From contig PABB01000069.1 in the NCBI GenBank assembly GCA_002702655.1, positions 62,001-126,000 on the forward strand: 64,000 nt of DNA, in the 5' to 3' direction. Source of the stretch: Planctomycetaceae bacterium. GTDB taxonomy: Bacteria > Planctomycetota > Planctomycetia > Pirellulales > Lacipirellulaceae. The notes below the pieces were generated by a model. It was given only the letters and a program-made list of their open reading frames with translations, made no database searches and had not been told where the DNA came from. The position numbers and the translations under genes were made by a program. This document shows, piece after piece, positions 45,777 through 55,275 of this stretch (positions are counted from its first letter, which is position 1; every line of letters starts with the position of its first letter).

Positions 45777-46385
45777 ATGGCGGATTCTGATTCAGCAGCG
45801 GTGAGACTGCGGGCCCGGGGGGGCGAAGCCGCGTTGGGCGTCGACTTTCGCCAGCAGGGCGATCGCATTGCCCACCGCGTGATCGTCGTGGACGCCGACG
45901 GGGAGCACGCGGTGCTGGAGTCGCTTGAAGGCGCCGGCGACCAACCGTGGCCCCCCAGCCCGGCGCTGCAGGCATTGAATCGCGACCAGTTGCTCGCCGC
46001 GGTCGCCGGCGCCAATGTGGCCGCCGCGCTGGTCGGCATGAGCGGCCGCAGTCACTGGTCATTGGGGATTGAGCCCGAGACGCGCGACGGTCGGCCGGCG
46101 CTGCTGTTCGACGCCGCCTGCCGGGTCAAGCAATCGGCCGCCGCCACGGTCGGCAGCACCTACCGCGTGCTCGTCGACGCTCAGCAGCCCGACTCCGCGA
46201 CGCTGCGGCTATCCACGCCCGCGGGCGTACTGCAACTGACCGCGCTGCCGGCGATGGCCGGTGCGGCGATGCCGGCCTTGGAGCTCAACGGGGCGGCTTG
46301 CCTGATCGCAAGCCCTGCGGCAGACGACGTGACTCCGCCGGTGACGCTTCGCTGGCGGTATCGCGTGGAATTGCTCAACAGATGA
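45777..46385 (+). CDS. Hypothetical protein
   Basis: A 202-aa protein with no recognised family. From ATG 45777 (MADSDSAAVRLRARGGEAAL) it is a soluble-looking beta-rich sequence with no signal peptide: GVDFRQQGDRIAHRVIVVDA, AAALVGMSGRSHWSLGIEPE, PALLFDAACRVKQSAAATVG. The longer frame to 45690 crosses the repeat at 45668-45742 and is unlikely to be translated. The regular pattern of domain-like strands argues for a real, lineage-specific gene. It follows prfB by 131 bases on the same strand. Confidence 0.65.
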   Translation: MADSDSAAVRLRARGGEAALGVDFRQQGDRIAHRVIVVDADGEHAVLESLEGAGDQPWPPSPALQALNRDQLLAAVAGANVAAALVGMSGRSHWSLGIEPETRDGRPALLFDAACRVKQSAAATVGSTYRVLVDAQQPDSATLRLSTPAGVLQLTALPAMAGAAMPALELNGAACLIASPAADDVTPPVTLRWRYRVELLNR

Positions 46386-46461
46386 CGCTACCGGGACGGC
46401 GCTGTGCGCGGCGTGAATTGCCAAGCATCTCGCGGCAGCGCACGCACAGCCAGAAAACGCG

Positions 46462-46941
46462 CTAGGCGTCGTCGTGCGAGCGCGAATTGCACCGACGTTC
46501 GACCGACAACTCGGCGTCTTTCACGCCGCACTTGGCCTTGTGGCTGTCGTAGCGGCCCTCGGGGGATTGATACCCGAGCGGGCACTTGGGGAACTTCTCG
46601 CGGAATTTTGCGCGGCAGCGGCCGCATTTCTTGAGGTGCCGCTTCATCCCCTCAACGATCCGCTCGTCCTTGATCTTCGGCTCGCCGCTGGTCATGGTTT
46701 CGTAGAACTCGGTGAATCGCTGGTGGCAACCCTTGCAGTTGATCTTGGCGGGCGCCTTGCCCGAGGCGAGCCCCGCGGTCACGACCACGCCGACCGCCAC
46801 CAGCACCGAAGCGGCGGCGCCCCACGTCGACCGCCGGCGCGCAGCGCGGCGAGCCACAGCGGTTTGCCGCTGGGCAATCTTCTGCAGCTCGCCCTCGGGA
46901 CAGGGCGACCACTCGTCGGCGGGCGTAGGCGTGGTGGACAT
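46462..46941 (-). CDS. Membrane protein with zinc-finger-like C-terminus
   Basis: A 159-aa protein with one membrane helix near residues 42-62 (TWGAAASVLVAVGVVVTAGL). The C-terminal half has CKGC followed, after some 36 residues, by KRHLKKCGRCRAKFREKF. His-x3-Cys-x2-Cys with an upstream Cys is like the zf-HC2 finger of anti-sigma factors, but here the finger lies after the helix, opposite to the usual order. Further cysteines follow (KCPLGY, KAKCGVK, RRCNS). No sigma gene is adjacent; the Crp/Fnr gene upstream is the nearest regulator. Whether it is an anti-sigma or a metal/haem-linked protein is open. Start ATG 46941 or 46947. Confidence 0.68.
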   Translation of the reverse strand: MSTTPTPADEWSPCPEGELQKIAQRQTAVARRAARRRSTWGAAASVLVAVGVVVTAGLASGKAPAKINCKGCHQRFTEFYETMTSGEPKIKDERIVEGMKRHLKKCGRCRAKFREKFPKCPLGYQSPEGRYDSHKAKCGVKDAELSVERRCNSRSHDDA

Positions 46942-47076
46942 AGTCAACGCGATTGGTTCGGTCTGGCAGGCAACAAGATGTGGAGCCGCCTCGTCTCTGA
47001 CCCAATTGTGATTGAATCGTGAAAATTAGTCTGTATGTCGGTTCACCGTCGCCCGGCAGGATTCCCGCTGGCGAGC

Positions 47077-47787
47077 CTAGAACTTTGACAGCTCGGGCGT
47101 CTCAGCCTCCACGTCCTGGGCCAGCTTGGCCAGATCCGTGATGACAATCCGTCGCCGGCCCAGCGTCAGCAAGCCCTCGCTCTGCAGCTCGCCCAGCAGC
47201 ACCGTGACGGTCTCCCGGGTGCTGCCGATGACGCTCGCCAGATCCTGGTGCGACAGCTTGATCTTCAGCTCGACCCCTGTCTCCGATTGTCGGCCGTATC
47301 GCTCGGCCAACTCCAGCAGCAGGTGGACCAGCCGCTCGCGATTCGAGCGGAATAGCAAGTATTTCAATCGCCGCTCGATCCGCAACCGCCGCAAGCCAAA
47401 CAACTTGGCAACGCCCAGGGTCAGCTGGGGGCTCTCTTCAACCAGTTGAACCATCAGATCGCGGGGGATGGCCACGACCAGCGACTTTTCGATCGCCTCG
47501 GCAAATTCCTCGCGCTGCTCGCCGCTGACCAGGGCCAATTCGCCGAATACTTCGCCGGGGTCAATGAACGCCAGGATCGTCTGTTTGCCGTCGGCCGAGT
47601 AACTGCCAATCTTGGCGCGACCCTCGGCCAGCAGCAGCACGCCGTCGGCCTGATCGCTGGGCATGTAGATGGGCGCCCCGCGGGCGAAGGTGCGGGTGCG
47701 CGACCGCGCCTCCAGCGACGCCAACTGCTGGGGCGACAGCCGCCGGAACAGCTCGCAGCTCTTGATGTACCAGAGCCGTTCGGTCAT
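47077..47787 (-). CDS. Crp/Fnr-family transcriptional regulator
   Basis: A 236-aa regulator: N-terminal cyclic-nucleotide-binding fold (about 10-130; GVLLLAEGRAKIGSYSADGK, LAFIDPGEVFGELALVSGEQ), a dimer helix (about 140-165) and a C-terminal helix-turn-helix (LSHQDLASVIGSTRETVTVL). It has no cluster of N-terminal cysteines for an Fe-S cluster and only one Cys (SCELF), so it is not FNR-like. FGELALVSGE, where CRP has the cAMP-contacting FGELAL motif, suggests a nucleotide or another ligand. It is 136 bases upstream of the zinc-finger membrane gene on the same strand, possibly an operon. Targets unknown. Confidence 0.92.
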   Translation of the reverse strand: MTERLWYIKSCELFRRLSPQQLASLEARSRTRTFARGAPIYMPSDQADGVLLLAEGRAKIGSYSADGKQTILAFIDPGEVFGELALVSGEQREEFAEAIEKSLVVAIPRDLMVQLVEESPQLTLGVAKLFGLRRLRIERRLKYLLFRSNRERLVHLLLELAERYGRQSETGVELKIKLSHQDLASVIGSTRETVTVLLGELQSEGLLTLGRRRIVITDLAKLAQDVEAETPELSKF

Positions 47788-48026
47788 GCGAAAGATCGTG
47801 TCGGGGCCGCAGGGGCAAAAAACGTTCCGTCGGCCGCGAAGTGCCGGAAGGCGGCCAGAAGACGCGCCGCCGAGTGCCTTATTCTAATCGGCAAGCCCGC
47901 AGGGGCCAACCTGCCGGCGCGACGGGCCGGCCCGAGGCCCTGGAAGCGACTCCTCGGAGCCCCTGATCTGACCCGCAAAATGCGAAATGCCTAGCGAGAA
48001 TTTGCGGATTGCGGCGACGGGACCGC

Positions 48027-49355
48027 TCACCGCGTGGCCCAGTAGCCGCCGCGACCGTGGTCGTAGACAGCCTCGCCGCCGCGACAATCCTCGACGATCG
48101 CCCCGTCGCGAAAGGCCGCCTGGCCCCGTACCCAGGTCGCCACCGGCCACCCGGTCAGTTCGACGCCGTCCCACGCGCTCCAGCCGCATTTGGTCAGCTG
48201 GTCTTCGTTGCGAACCGTGGCCGTTTTGTTCAGATCCACCAGCACCAGGTCGGCGTCGTACCCCACGGCAATCCGGCCCTTGTCGACAATGTCCCACACC
48301 CGCGCGGGGGCGTCGCACATCCAGTGCACGACTTGCTCGAGCGTGCACCGTCCCCGATGCACCTGATCCAACACCAACGCCAGGCTGTTCTCCACATTGG
48401 GCATGCCCGAGGGACTCTTCGGGTACGGCGCCGCCTTCTCCTCGCGGGTGTGCGGAGCGTGGTCGGTGGCAATCACTTGGATCCGCCCGTCGGTGAGCGC
48501 TTGCCACAACCGCTCAGCGTCGGCGGTCGTTTTGAGCGACGGGTTCATCTGCGCCAGACTGCCCAACCGAGGGTAGTCGTCCACCGACAGCAGCAGATGG
48601 TGCGGGCAGGCCTCGGCGGTGATCAGCCCGGCGTGGTCGGCCAGCAGGTCCGTCTCGTCGCCGGTCGATACGTGCAGCACGTGGAATCGGTGCTTGTGCC
48701 GCCGCGCCAGATCGAGCGCCCGCTGCGTGGCGATCATGGCCGCGGCCGTGTCGCGCACGCGCGAGTGATCGGCCACGTCGGTCGAGTCGCGGTAGCGCTC
48801 GGCGTTGGCGCGGACGGTGGTTTCGTCCTCGCAGTGGGCGCAAATCGGCAGCGTCGTCTCCGCGAAAATCGCTTCCAGCGCGTCCTGCTCGTCGACCAGC
48901 AGGTCGCCCGTGCTGGAGCCGATGAAAATCTTGATGCCCGGCGTGCGATGGGCGGCTTTCAGGTCGCGGAGATTCTGCGGCGTGGCGCCGATGTAGAACC
49001 CGTAATTGACCAGCGACTTGTCCGCTGCCAGGGCCAGCTTCTCGTCGATCCGCTGCTGCGTTGTGGCGTTGGGGACGGTGTTGGGCATCTCCAGGAAGGT
49101 GGTCACCCCGCCCTTGGCGCAAGCCCGGCTGGCGTGGCGCAGATCTTCCTTGTGGGTCAGCCCCGGCTCGCGAAAGTGAACCTGGTCGTCGATCACCCCG
49201 GGGATCAAATGCAGGCCCGCGGCGTCGACCGTTTCGTCGGCGGCCGTGTGAATTGCCGGGTCGATCGCGGCGATCTGCGTCCCGTCGACGAGCACCGCGG
49301 TCCGCAGCGTTTCATCCGGCAGTACGACGGTGGCGTTGGTGATGAGCGTTTTCAT
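48027..49355 (-). CDS. pyrC: Dihydroorotase
   Basis: Third step of pyrimidine synthesis: N-carbamoyl-L-aspartate to dihydroorotate. The 442-aa amidohydrolase has [13 protein letters not shown] (residues 53-65), the substrate-binding EMPNTVPN, a lysine suited to carboxylation in [20 protein letters not shown], and catalytic Asp in [12 protein letters not shown]. The first metal motif reads Gln-Val-His where most dihydroorotases have His-x-His (Q58). This form is familiar from Bacteroidetes-type PyrC, so it is a known variant, not a decay. ATG 49355 has no strong ribosome site. No other pyr gene is adjacent. Confidence 0.92.
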   Translation of the reverse strand: MKTLITNATVVLPDETLRTAVLVDGTQIAAIDPAIHTAADETVDAAGLHLIPGVIDDQVHFREPGLTHKEDLRHASRACAKGGVTTFLEMPNTVPNATTQQRIDEKLALAADKSLVNYGFYIGATPQNLRDLKAAHRTPGIKIFIGSSTGDLLVDEQDALEAIFAETTLPICAHCEDETTVRANAERYRDSTDVADHSRVRDTAAAMIATQRALDLARRHKHRFHVLHVSTGDETDLLADHAGLITAEACPHHLLLSVDDYPRLGSLAQMNPSLKTTADAERLWQALTDGRIQVIATDHAPHTREEKAAPYPKSPSGMPNVENSLALVLDQVHRGRCTLEQVVHWMCDAPARVWDIVDKGRIAVGYDADLVLVDLNKTATVRNEDQLTKCGWSAWDGVELTGWPVATWVRGQAAFRDGAIVEDCRGGEAVYDHGRGGYWATR

Positions 49356-49479
49356 GGCAAGCAACGTAGCATGGCCGTGCACCGCGTGCGAGCTGCGCAC
49401 TCAGCACGGAGCGATGATTCGCCAGAGTTACGACGACGTCATGCCGCATGAAATCTGAGCGCGACCCTGCCGCCGGTCG

Positions 49480-50844
49480 CTACGCCCGGCGGGCCGACGA
49501 CCTGCACCATGCACTCAACACGAGCGATGCGACCCCCGCCAGGGCCAGCGCAATGCACGGCTGCTCGGGGACGTTCGCCGCCGCGCAGGCCGCCGACAAC
49601 TGCGAACCGTGCTCGCGTTGCCATTGCAGAAAATCCTTGGCATCGACCGCGCCGTCCCAGTTGGCATCGCCGTCCGATTTGGCGACCGGCCCCGTCCGTC
49701 CGTAGCCTGCGTTCCAGAGCGCCAAGTCAGCGGCATCGACCGTCTGGTTTTGGTCGAAGTCCGCGGCGAACGCGGCGGCAACCAGCAGATCCTGTCGGGA
49801 ATTGATCGTCGATCCGACAATGGGCCCCAAACCGAGCAAGTCGAGGGCCAGGTTGCCCGAATCGCCGCTCCGGACGGGCTGCGTGAGCTGACTGTAGTCG
49901 GGGCGGCCCGCGCCTGGATCCAGTCGCGACCGCGGATTGAGGGCGTAGAGGTCCGCGCCTTGAGCCACTCCCGGCCCCCAGACCAACAGGGGAATCGTGT
50001 AATTCGCGGCGGCAGCGGGCGTTCCGTGGCCGACGCCCGTTCCGCCGTGATCCGACGTCAGAATCACGATCGTATCGCCCGCGAGGACGGCGTGGCTCTC
50101 AATGAGCGCCAAGACGTCCCCCAGGTCGCCATCGACAAACTGCAGCGCGCTATTCCAGGAGTCCGACTCCCAGCCTGCGTTGTGCCCCACGCCGTCTAAC
50201 AGAGAGTAATGCAGAAACGAATAGTTGAACGCCTCCGTCGCCATGTCGACCAGGTAGGCCTGCTGCGCGGCGATGGGGCTCGTCTGGATCCAATGGGCGT
50301 CGATCTTGTCGCGACCGTTGTCGACGCCGGTCGCGTCAACGGCGCCGGTCGTCGGTCCATAGCTCTGCTCGAAAAGAGCGAACTTGCTCTTCGATGCGTA
50401 CAACCCCGTCGACATTCCATTGTCATGCACCACGTCGAATACGCTCACGACGTAGTCGAGGGCGGGATTCCCAGCGTTATGCAGAGTCGTTGACGCAGTC
50501 GGCGTGCCGTCGCTGGAATACCCATGGTGCGTCACCGCCGACGCCCCGCTGGGACGTTCCACGGGCCGGCCGGTGATCATGGTCGCGTGATTCGGCAACG
50601 TTTGCACGTTGAAATAGTCGGTCCGCGCGTTGAACGTCGTGGCGCCTTCGTCGACGAACCGCTTGAAGTTCGGATAGTCCGTTGGCGCGGACGCAAGATT
50701 GGCGGCGAGCAAATCTCCACGCAAACCGTCGACGCTGATGTGGACGACGTGCGTTGCCACCGGGTTGGCGACAGCCGACGCGCCCAGCGCCCATCGGGCC
50801 AATACGAACGCTGCCAGCAGGGGCCGTCCCAGCGAGTTGGTCAT
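49480..50844 (-). CDS. Secreted phosphodiesterase/alkaline-phosphatase-like protein with PEP-CTERM
   Basis: A 454-aa exported enzyme of the type I phosphodiesterase (alkaline phosphatase superfamily). After a signal peptide (about 1-25) come HISVDGLRGDLLAANL (metal Asp), FNVQTLPNHATMITGR (nucleophile Thr region and metal His), SLLDGVGHNAGWES (metal Asp and His) and IVILTSDHGGTGVGHGTPA (metal Asp-His, then His). Two Asp-rich dockerin-like repeats follow (DFDQNQTVDAADLALWN, GDANWDGAVDAKDFLQWQ). The tail is VPEQPCIALALAGVASLVL plus basic residues, a PEP-CTERM signal with Gln after the Pro-Glu. Substrate could be nucleotides or phosphodiesters. Confidence 0.88.
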   Translation of the reverse strand: MTNSLGRPLLAAFVLARWALGASAVANPVATHVVHISVDGLRGDLLAANLASAPTDYPNFKRFVDEGATTFNARTDYFNVQTLPNHATMITGRPVERPSGASAVTHHGYSSDGTPTASTTLHNAGNPALDYVVSVFDVVHDNGMSTGLYASKSKFALFEQSYGPTTGAVDATGVDNGRDKIDAHWIQTSPIAAQQAYLVDMATEAFNYSFLHYSLLDGVGHNAGWESDSWNSALQFVDGDLGDVLALIESHAVLAGDTIVILTSDHGGTGVGHGTPAAAANYTIPLLVWGPGVAQGADLYALNPRSRLDPGAGRPDYSQLTQPVRSGDSGNLALDLLGLGPIVGSTINSRQDLLVAAAFAADFDQNQTVDAADLALWNAGYGRTGPVAKSDGDANWDGAVDAKDFLQWQREHGSQLSAACAAANVPEQPCIALALAGVASLVLSAWCRSSARRA

Positions 50845-51036
50845 GATGCGTACGGAGTGGAATGGGCGCTATTCAGCGTCGGCCCGCTGACCGGAATGGC
50901 GCGATGGCACGAGACTCCTGCGGCGCAACTCCATCCTAGCAGCCGGCCCTGCGTCCCGCTCGTTCCCGCCGGAGAACGGCCGCCCCTTGGGATCAGGTCG
51001 TCCAGTGCGGTGCAAATCCGGGCTCGACCGCCGCTG

Positions 51037-52203
51037 CTACTCGTCCTGAACACGTCGGCGGCGACGACGCCGTCGCGGACGCCCCAGCCAGCCTTTGCTG
51101 CGGAAAAACCACAGTTGCCCCGCCGTCACCGCGGCCATCACGGCCAGCACCAGCGGGTAGCCGAACCGCCACCCCAGCTCTGGCATGTTCCAACGCGAAA
51201 CATCCGGATCGAAGTTCATGCCGTACACCCCGGCGATAAAGCTCAACGGCATGAACAGCGTGGCGATCACCGTCAGCACGCGCATGGTTTCGTTGGTGCG
51301 ATTGCCCAACGAGGTGGCGTAGAAGTCGCGCAGGTCGGCGCAGGCGTCGCGGACGCTTTCGAGCGTATCGATGATCTGCACGACATGGTCGTGGCAGTCG
51401 CGCAGGTGAATGCGCGTTTCGGCGGTGATCGGCCAGTCCTCTTGCCGCATCAGCGAGTCGATCGCCTCGCGCACTGGCCAGACAATCCGCCGCAGCCGCC
51501 GCACGTCGCGGCGGACGTCGTGAATGCGGCTCAGCAGCAGCGCGTCGGGCGCCGTTTCGACCTGCTCGTCAAAGTCGTCCAGATCGTCGATGAACCGCTC
51601 CAGCACGGGAAAGTACCCGTCGATCGCCGCGTCCAACAGCGCGTACAGCAGGTAGTCGCCCCCGGAGCTGCGCGTGACGCCGGAGGCCACTTCCATCCGT
51701 TTGCGGACGACCTGAAACCGGTCGCTTTGCGCCTCGCGCCAGCTCAGCACGAAATCTCTGCCCAGAAACAGGCTGAGCTGGCTGGCCCGCACTTGGTCTT
51801 TCAACGGCGGCATCTGCACGACGCAGTACAGATGATTGGGGTACGCTTCGATCTTCGACCGCTGCGGCAGATTGACCAGGTCCTCCAGCGCCAGCGGGTG
51901 CAGGTTGAGCTGCTGGCCCAGCGCCGCGATCATCTCCAGGTCGGCCAACCCCGTGGCGTCGATCCACGTGACCGGATGCTTGCCCAGCGTCGCGGCCACG
52001 TCCTTGAGCGTCGCGTCGCTGCGGTCGACCATCCGCTGCGGGCCGTAGCCCGTGACGCGCAGATGCGTCGGTTTGGCGTCAACCGGCGCGATCAGCGTGC
52101 CGGGTCGCGTGTGCGTATGCAGCGAATGGCCCCGCAGGTTGCGAAACTTGCGACGGAGCGACTGCCGACGGCGACGAGTTTTGCGTCGATGATTCTGCGA
52201 CAT
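51037..52203 (-). CDS. corA: CorA-type magnesium/cobalt channel
   Basis: A 388-aa inner-membrane channel. The cytoplasmic N-terminal domain (LEDLVNLPQRSKIEAYPNHL region) is followed by long helices (LDDFDEQVETAPDALLLSRI) and two C-terminal membrane helices. The signature YGMNF after the first helix (FMPLSFIAGVYGMNF) is the Gly-Met-Asn selectivity motif. The N-terminus is unusually basic (KTRRRRQSLRRKFRNLRG) and may be extended; the C-terminus also ends in a run of arginines. Pentameric Mg2+ channels of this family open when intracellular Mg2+ is low. It looks monocistronic. Confidence 0.95.
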   Translation of the reverse strand: MSQNHRRKTRRRRQSLRRKFRNLRGHSLHTHTRPGTLIAPVDAKPTHLRVTGYGPQRMVDRSDATLKDVAATLGKHPVTWIDATGLADLEMIAALGQQLNLHPLALEDLVNLPQRSKIEAYPNHLYCVVQMPPLKDQVRASQLSLFLGRDFVLSWREAQSDRFQVVRKRMEVASGVTRSSGGDYLLYALLDAAIDGYFPVLERFIDDLDDFDEQVETAPDALLLSRIHDVRRDVRRLRRIVWPVREAIDSLMRQEDWPITAETRIHLRDCHDHVVQIIDTLESVRDACADLRDFYATSLGNRTNETMRVLTVIATLFMPLSFIAGVYGMNFDPDVSRWNMPELGWRFGYPLVLAVMAAVTAGQLWFFRSKGWLGRPRRRRRRRRVQDE

Positions 52204-52261
52204 GGGCAGGCGCGGCTCGCGGCCGGCAGGGGGGTGATGGTTGTGGCGCCGCCCAGAGTGA

Positions 52262-52336
52262 GTGCCACGGCTCTGCGAGCCGTGCCGCAGCGGAGACGTC
52301 CGATCAGCTTCGCACGGCTCACTGAGCGTGGCACGC
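52262..52336. repeat. Double-hairpin repeat, family A copy 4
   Basis: Left arm 52262-52284 has the consensus hairpin CACGGCTC-TGC-GAGCCGTG. The right arm 52313-52336 has lost one C (GAGC-GTGG), so its inner hairpin is broken. It lies between corA and the sulfatase gene, both minus strand. Confidence 0.88.
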
Positions 52337-52353
52337 GGTTTGTGAGCCGCCGG

Positions 52354-53907
52354 CTATGACGCGTCCTCGTGGTCGCCCGGCGGCACCTTCAGCGACGACT
52401 GCAGTCGCTTCAGCTCCTCGGCCAGCCGTTGTTGCACCTCGGCGTAGTCCGGCTGGTCGTAGACGCTGTGCAACTCGTGGGGATCGGCCTCGAGATCGTA
52501 CAGCTCCCAGTAGCCCAGCGTGTAGAAGTGGATCAGCTTGTACCGGCCGTCGGTTACGCCGCAGTGCTGGGCCACGTCGTGCCAGGCGGGCGGGCCTTCG
52601 TAGTAGTGGTAGTAAAACGTATCGCGCCAGTCGTCCGGCGTATCGCCGGCGAAGATCGGCATCAGGCTGCGACCCTGCATGTCGTCGGGAACATCCACCC
52701 CCGCGGCAGCCAGAAAGGTCTCGCCGAAGTCGAGATTCGACACGATGTCCTTGTTGACGACGCCCTGCTGGACGCCGGGGCCGCGGACCAGCAACGGCGT
52801 GCGGAGCGACTCTTCGTACATCCACCGCTTGTCGTACCAACCGTGCTCGCCCAGGTAGAACCCCTGATCGCTGGAGTAAATCACCAGCGTGTTTTCGGCC
52901 AGTCCCGACTCGTCCAGATAGTCCAACAGCCGACCCGCGCTGTCGTCGACCGACTGCACGCAGCGCAGGTAGTCTTTGATGTATCGCTGGTAGTTCCAGT
53001 GCGTCTGCGCGTCGCCGGTCGGCGGGTCGGCCAGGTACGCGGCATTCTCCGGGCCGTAAGCGGCGAGCCACTTCTCGCGGGCCGCCGGCGGCATGAGGTT
53101 CAGTTGCCGCCGACCGTACGGGGTGCTGGCGTCGAAGATCTTCAAGTCTTCCGCGGGACGCATGTGGTCGGCAATGCGCATCGTCGCCGCCGCGGCGGCC
53201 GGCCCGCGACCCGTATAGTCGTCGAACAACGTCGGCGGCTCGGGGAGTTCCTTGTCCGAAAAGTCCGCCACGTGCGCCGGGCCGGGCTGCCACTCGCGGT
53301 GCGGCGCCTTGTGCTGCACCATCAGCATGAACGGCTTGTCCGCGTCGCGGCTCTCCTGCAGCCAGGCGAGCGCTTCATCGGTGATCACATCGGTGGTGTA
53401 ACCGTCCTGGATCACCTCGCCCTCGGGCGTGTTGAAGATCGGCTTGTAGTAGCGGCCCTGCCCGGGCAGCGTCTTCCAGAAGTCGAATCCCGTGGGCGTG
53501 GTGCCCAAGTGCCACTTGCCGATCAAGGCGGTCTGGTACCCGGCTTCTTGCAGCAGCTTGGGGAACGTTTGCTGAGCGCCGTCGAATTTGTCGCCGTTTT
53601 TGCGGAAGCCGTTCAGATGGCTGTACTTGCCGGTCAGGATGCACGCCCGGCTGGGTCCGCAGATGCTGTTGGTCACGTAGCAACGATCAAACCGCACGCC
53701 GTCGGCTGCGATGCGGTCGATGTTGGGCGTCTCGTTGAGCACCGACCCGTAGGCGCCGATGGCCTGATACGCGTGGTCGTCGGAAAAGATGAACAAGATG
53801 TTCGGTCGCGCCGCGGCGTCGGTCGCGGCCAACAGTGCTGCGACGATCGCCAAACTGGCCAGCGCCGTCCCCTTGGTGCATGCCGTCGCCTTGCTTCGTT
53901 TAAGCAT
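52354..53907 (-). CDS. Secreted sulfatase (S1 family)
   Basis: A 517-aa exported sulfatase. The signal peptide ends around ATDAAA (about residue 33). The Asp-Asp metal motif is in [40 protein letters not shown] contains the Cys-x-Pro-Ser-Arg signature (C83), whose Cys is converted to formylglycine. GKWHLGT and [20 protein letters not shown] are the other conserved blocks. The latter is characteristic of the GlcNAc-6-sulfatase/iduronate-like S1 group. Desulfation of host or algal polysaccharide fits planctomycete lifestyle. The formylglycine-generating enzyme is not in the window. Confidence 0.92.
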   Translation of the reverse strand: MLKRSKATACTKGTALASLAIVAALLAATDAAARPNILFIFSDDHAYQAIGAYGSVLNETPNIDRIAADGVRFDRCYVTNSICGPSRACILTGKYSHLNGFRKNGDKFDGAQQTFPKLLQEAGYQTALIGKWHLGTTPTGFDFWKTLPGQGRYYKPIFNTPEGEVIQDGYTTDVITDEALAWLQESRDADKPFMLMVQHKAPHREWQPGPAHVADFSDKELPEPPTLFDDYTGRGPAAAAATMRIADHMRPAEDLKIFDASTPYGRRQLNLMPPAAREKWLAAYGPENAAYLADPPTGDAQTHWNYQRYIKDYLRCVQSVDDSAGRLLDYLDESGLAENTLVIYSSDQGFYLGEHGWYDKRWMYEESLRTPLLVRGPGVQQGVVNKDIVSNLDFGETFLAAAGVDVPDDMQGRSLMPIFAGDTPDDWRDTFYYHYYEGPPAWHDVAQHCGVTDGRYKLIHFYTLGYWELYDLEADPHELHSVYDQPDYAEVQQRLAEELKRLQSSLKVPPGDHEDAS

Positions 53908-53997
53908 CTTAGGACTCCATGGCGCGACCGCCGGTCGCGGCTTTCCTGGTGAAAAGTGCGGCGAGTCGCGACCCGCCGATCGACGAAACTCCTGGCC

Positions 53998-55275
53998 CTA
54001 GGGTTCGAGCTTGAACGTCGCCGACACCGGATTGTGGTCGGAGCCCGACTCCGCGGGCGAGCCCGGCAGAATGCGGATCGACCCCGGCACGTAGCGCTTG
54101 GCCAGCGCCGGCGAGCAGAGCAGAAAATCGATCATCGAGTGGTGCTCGCCCGTGTTGTACGTGTCGGGAAAATCGGGCGCCAACTCGTCGGCCGCCGACC
54201 ACAGGGCCATCGGGCCCGAGCCGACGATGGTTTCCAACGTCGGGCTGCCCCACACGTCGTTGAAGTCCCCCAGCACGACGATCTGGTCGTCCGGCTCGGC
54301 GGCCAACTCGGCGTCGAGCATCCGGCGCAGCTCGCGGGCCTCGGCCAGCCGGATCGGCTCGGCTTGCTCGCGGCCGCCGCTGTTGCTCTTCAGATGCACG
54401 ACCCACAGCTCGATGGGCTCGGCGCCCTCGGGCTCGACGGTGACTGCCAGGATATCGCGGTTGAATCGACGCGGCTCGCCCTGCGGGCCCGGGAACGTCA
54501 CGTGCCGGTACGACGTGACGGGCCCCACAGGCACCCGCGACAGCAGGCACACGTCGATGCCCCGCGTGTCGTTGCCCTCGTACAGCACGACCTCCTCGTA
54601 CCCCATGTCGGGCAGAAACACCTCGACAAACCGTTGCAGGTAACCGCGGTTCTCGACCTCTTCCAGGGCCAGCACGTCGGCGTTGACCGCCTTGATCGTC
54701 TGCGCCAGCATCTGCAGCTCTTTGCGCGGCTTGGTGCGCGTGCCTTCGTCCGAGTGGTACGGATCGTCGATATTGTCGAACAGGTTCAGCGTGTTGTACG
54801 TGGCAATGACCAACTCGCCCTCTTGGCCGCCATGCGGCTTGGGAACCAGCGGCTCGAGCTTCGGCAGTTCGTCGAGCACTTCGATCTGCGCCGGGTCGGT
54901 CAGCACCATCTGCGCCTTGCCCTGAAACGTCGACACGATCCCCCGCAGTCGCACCGCTTTGCCCAGGTAGGCGTCGTCGAGCGATTTGGGAAACTGATCC
55001 CGTTTCTCCTGAAAGATCACGCCCGCGAAGTCCGCGGGTCGCTGCGTGTCGAAATTGACGAAACTGATTCGCCCCAACTCGCGGGTGTTGATGACCTTGC
55101 CGTAGACGAACGCCAGTTGGCCGACCACCTTGTCGGCGTCTTCCCACATGATGTGCGGGCGCCCTTCATCGGGATTGATCGCGGCTTCCTGCGAGCGGGC
55201 CTTCCCCGCCAGAATTCCCGCGACAAGTGCCAGGGCAACAACGGAGCGACCTCGGTGTAAGCGAAAACAAGCCAT
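53998..55275 (-). CDS. Secreted endonuclease/exonuclease/phosphatase-family protein
   Basis: A 425-aa exported EEP-fold hydrolase. The signal peptide is about 1-28. An N-terminal beta domain (about 35-135; GQLAFVYGKVINTRELGRIS, AVRLRGIVSTFQGKAQMVL) looks like the OB-fold region that often precedes EEP domains in secreted nucleases. The catalytic half has IATYNTLNLFDN, LALEEVENRGYL (metal Glu), VVHLKSNSGG, VVLGDFNDVW and GSDHNPVSATF (catalytic Asp-His). ATG 55275 has AAGGGA upstream. The frame continues to 55686 but overlaps the small zinc-ribbon gene and reads Arg/Ala-rich. Likely an extracellular DNase or phosphatase. Confidence 0.88.
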   Translation of the reverse strand: MACFRLHRGRSVVALALVAGILAGKARSQEAAINPDEGRPHIMWEDADKVVGQLAFVYGKVINTRELGRISFVNFDTQRPADFAGVIFQEKRDQFPKSLDDAYLGKAVRLRGIVSTFQGKAQMVLTDPAQIEVLDELPKLEPLVPKPHGGQEGELVIATYNTLNLFDNIDDPYHSDEGTRTKPRKELQMLAQTIKAVNADVLALEEVENRGYLQRFVEVFLPDMGYEEVVLYEGNDTRGIDVCLLSRVPVGPVTSYRHVTFPGPQGEPRRFNRDILAVTVEPEGAEPIELWVVHLKSNSGGREQAEPIRLAEARELRRMLDAELAAEPDDQIVVLGDFNDVWGSPTLETIVGSGPMALWSAADELAPDFPDTYNTGEHHSMIDFLLCSPALAKRYVPGSIRILPGSPAESGSDHNPVSATFKLEP

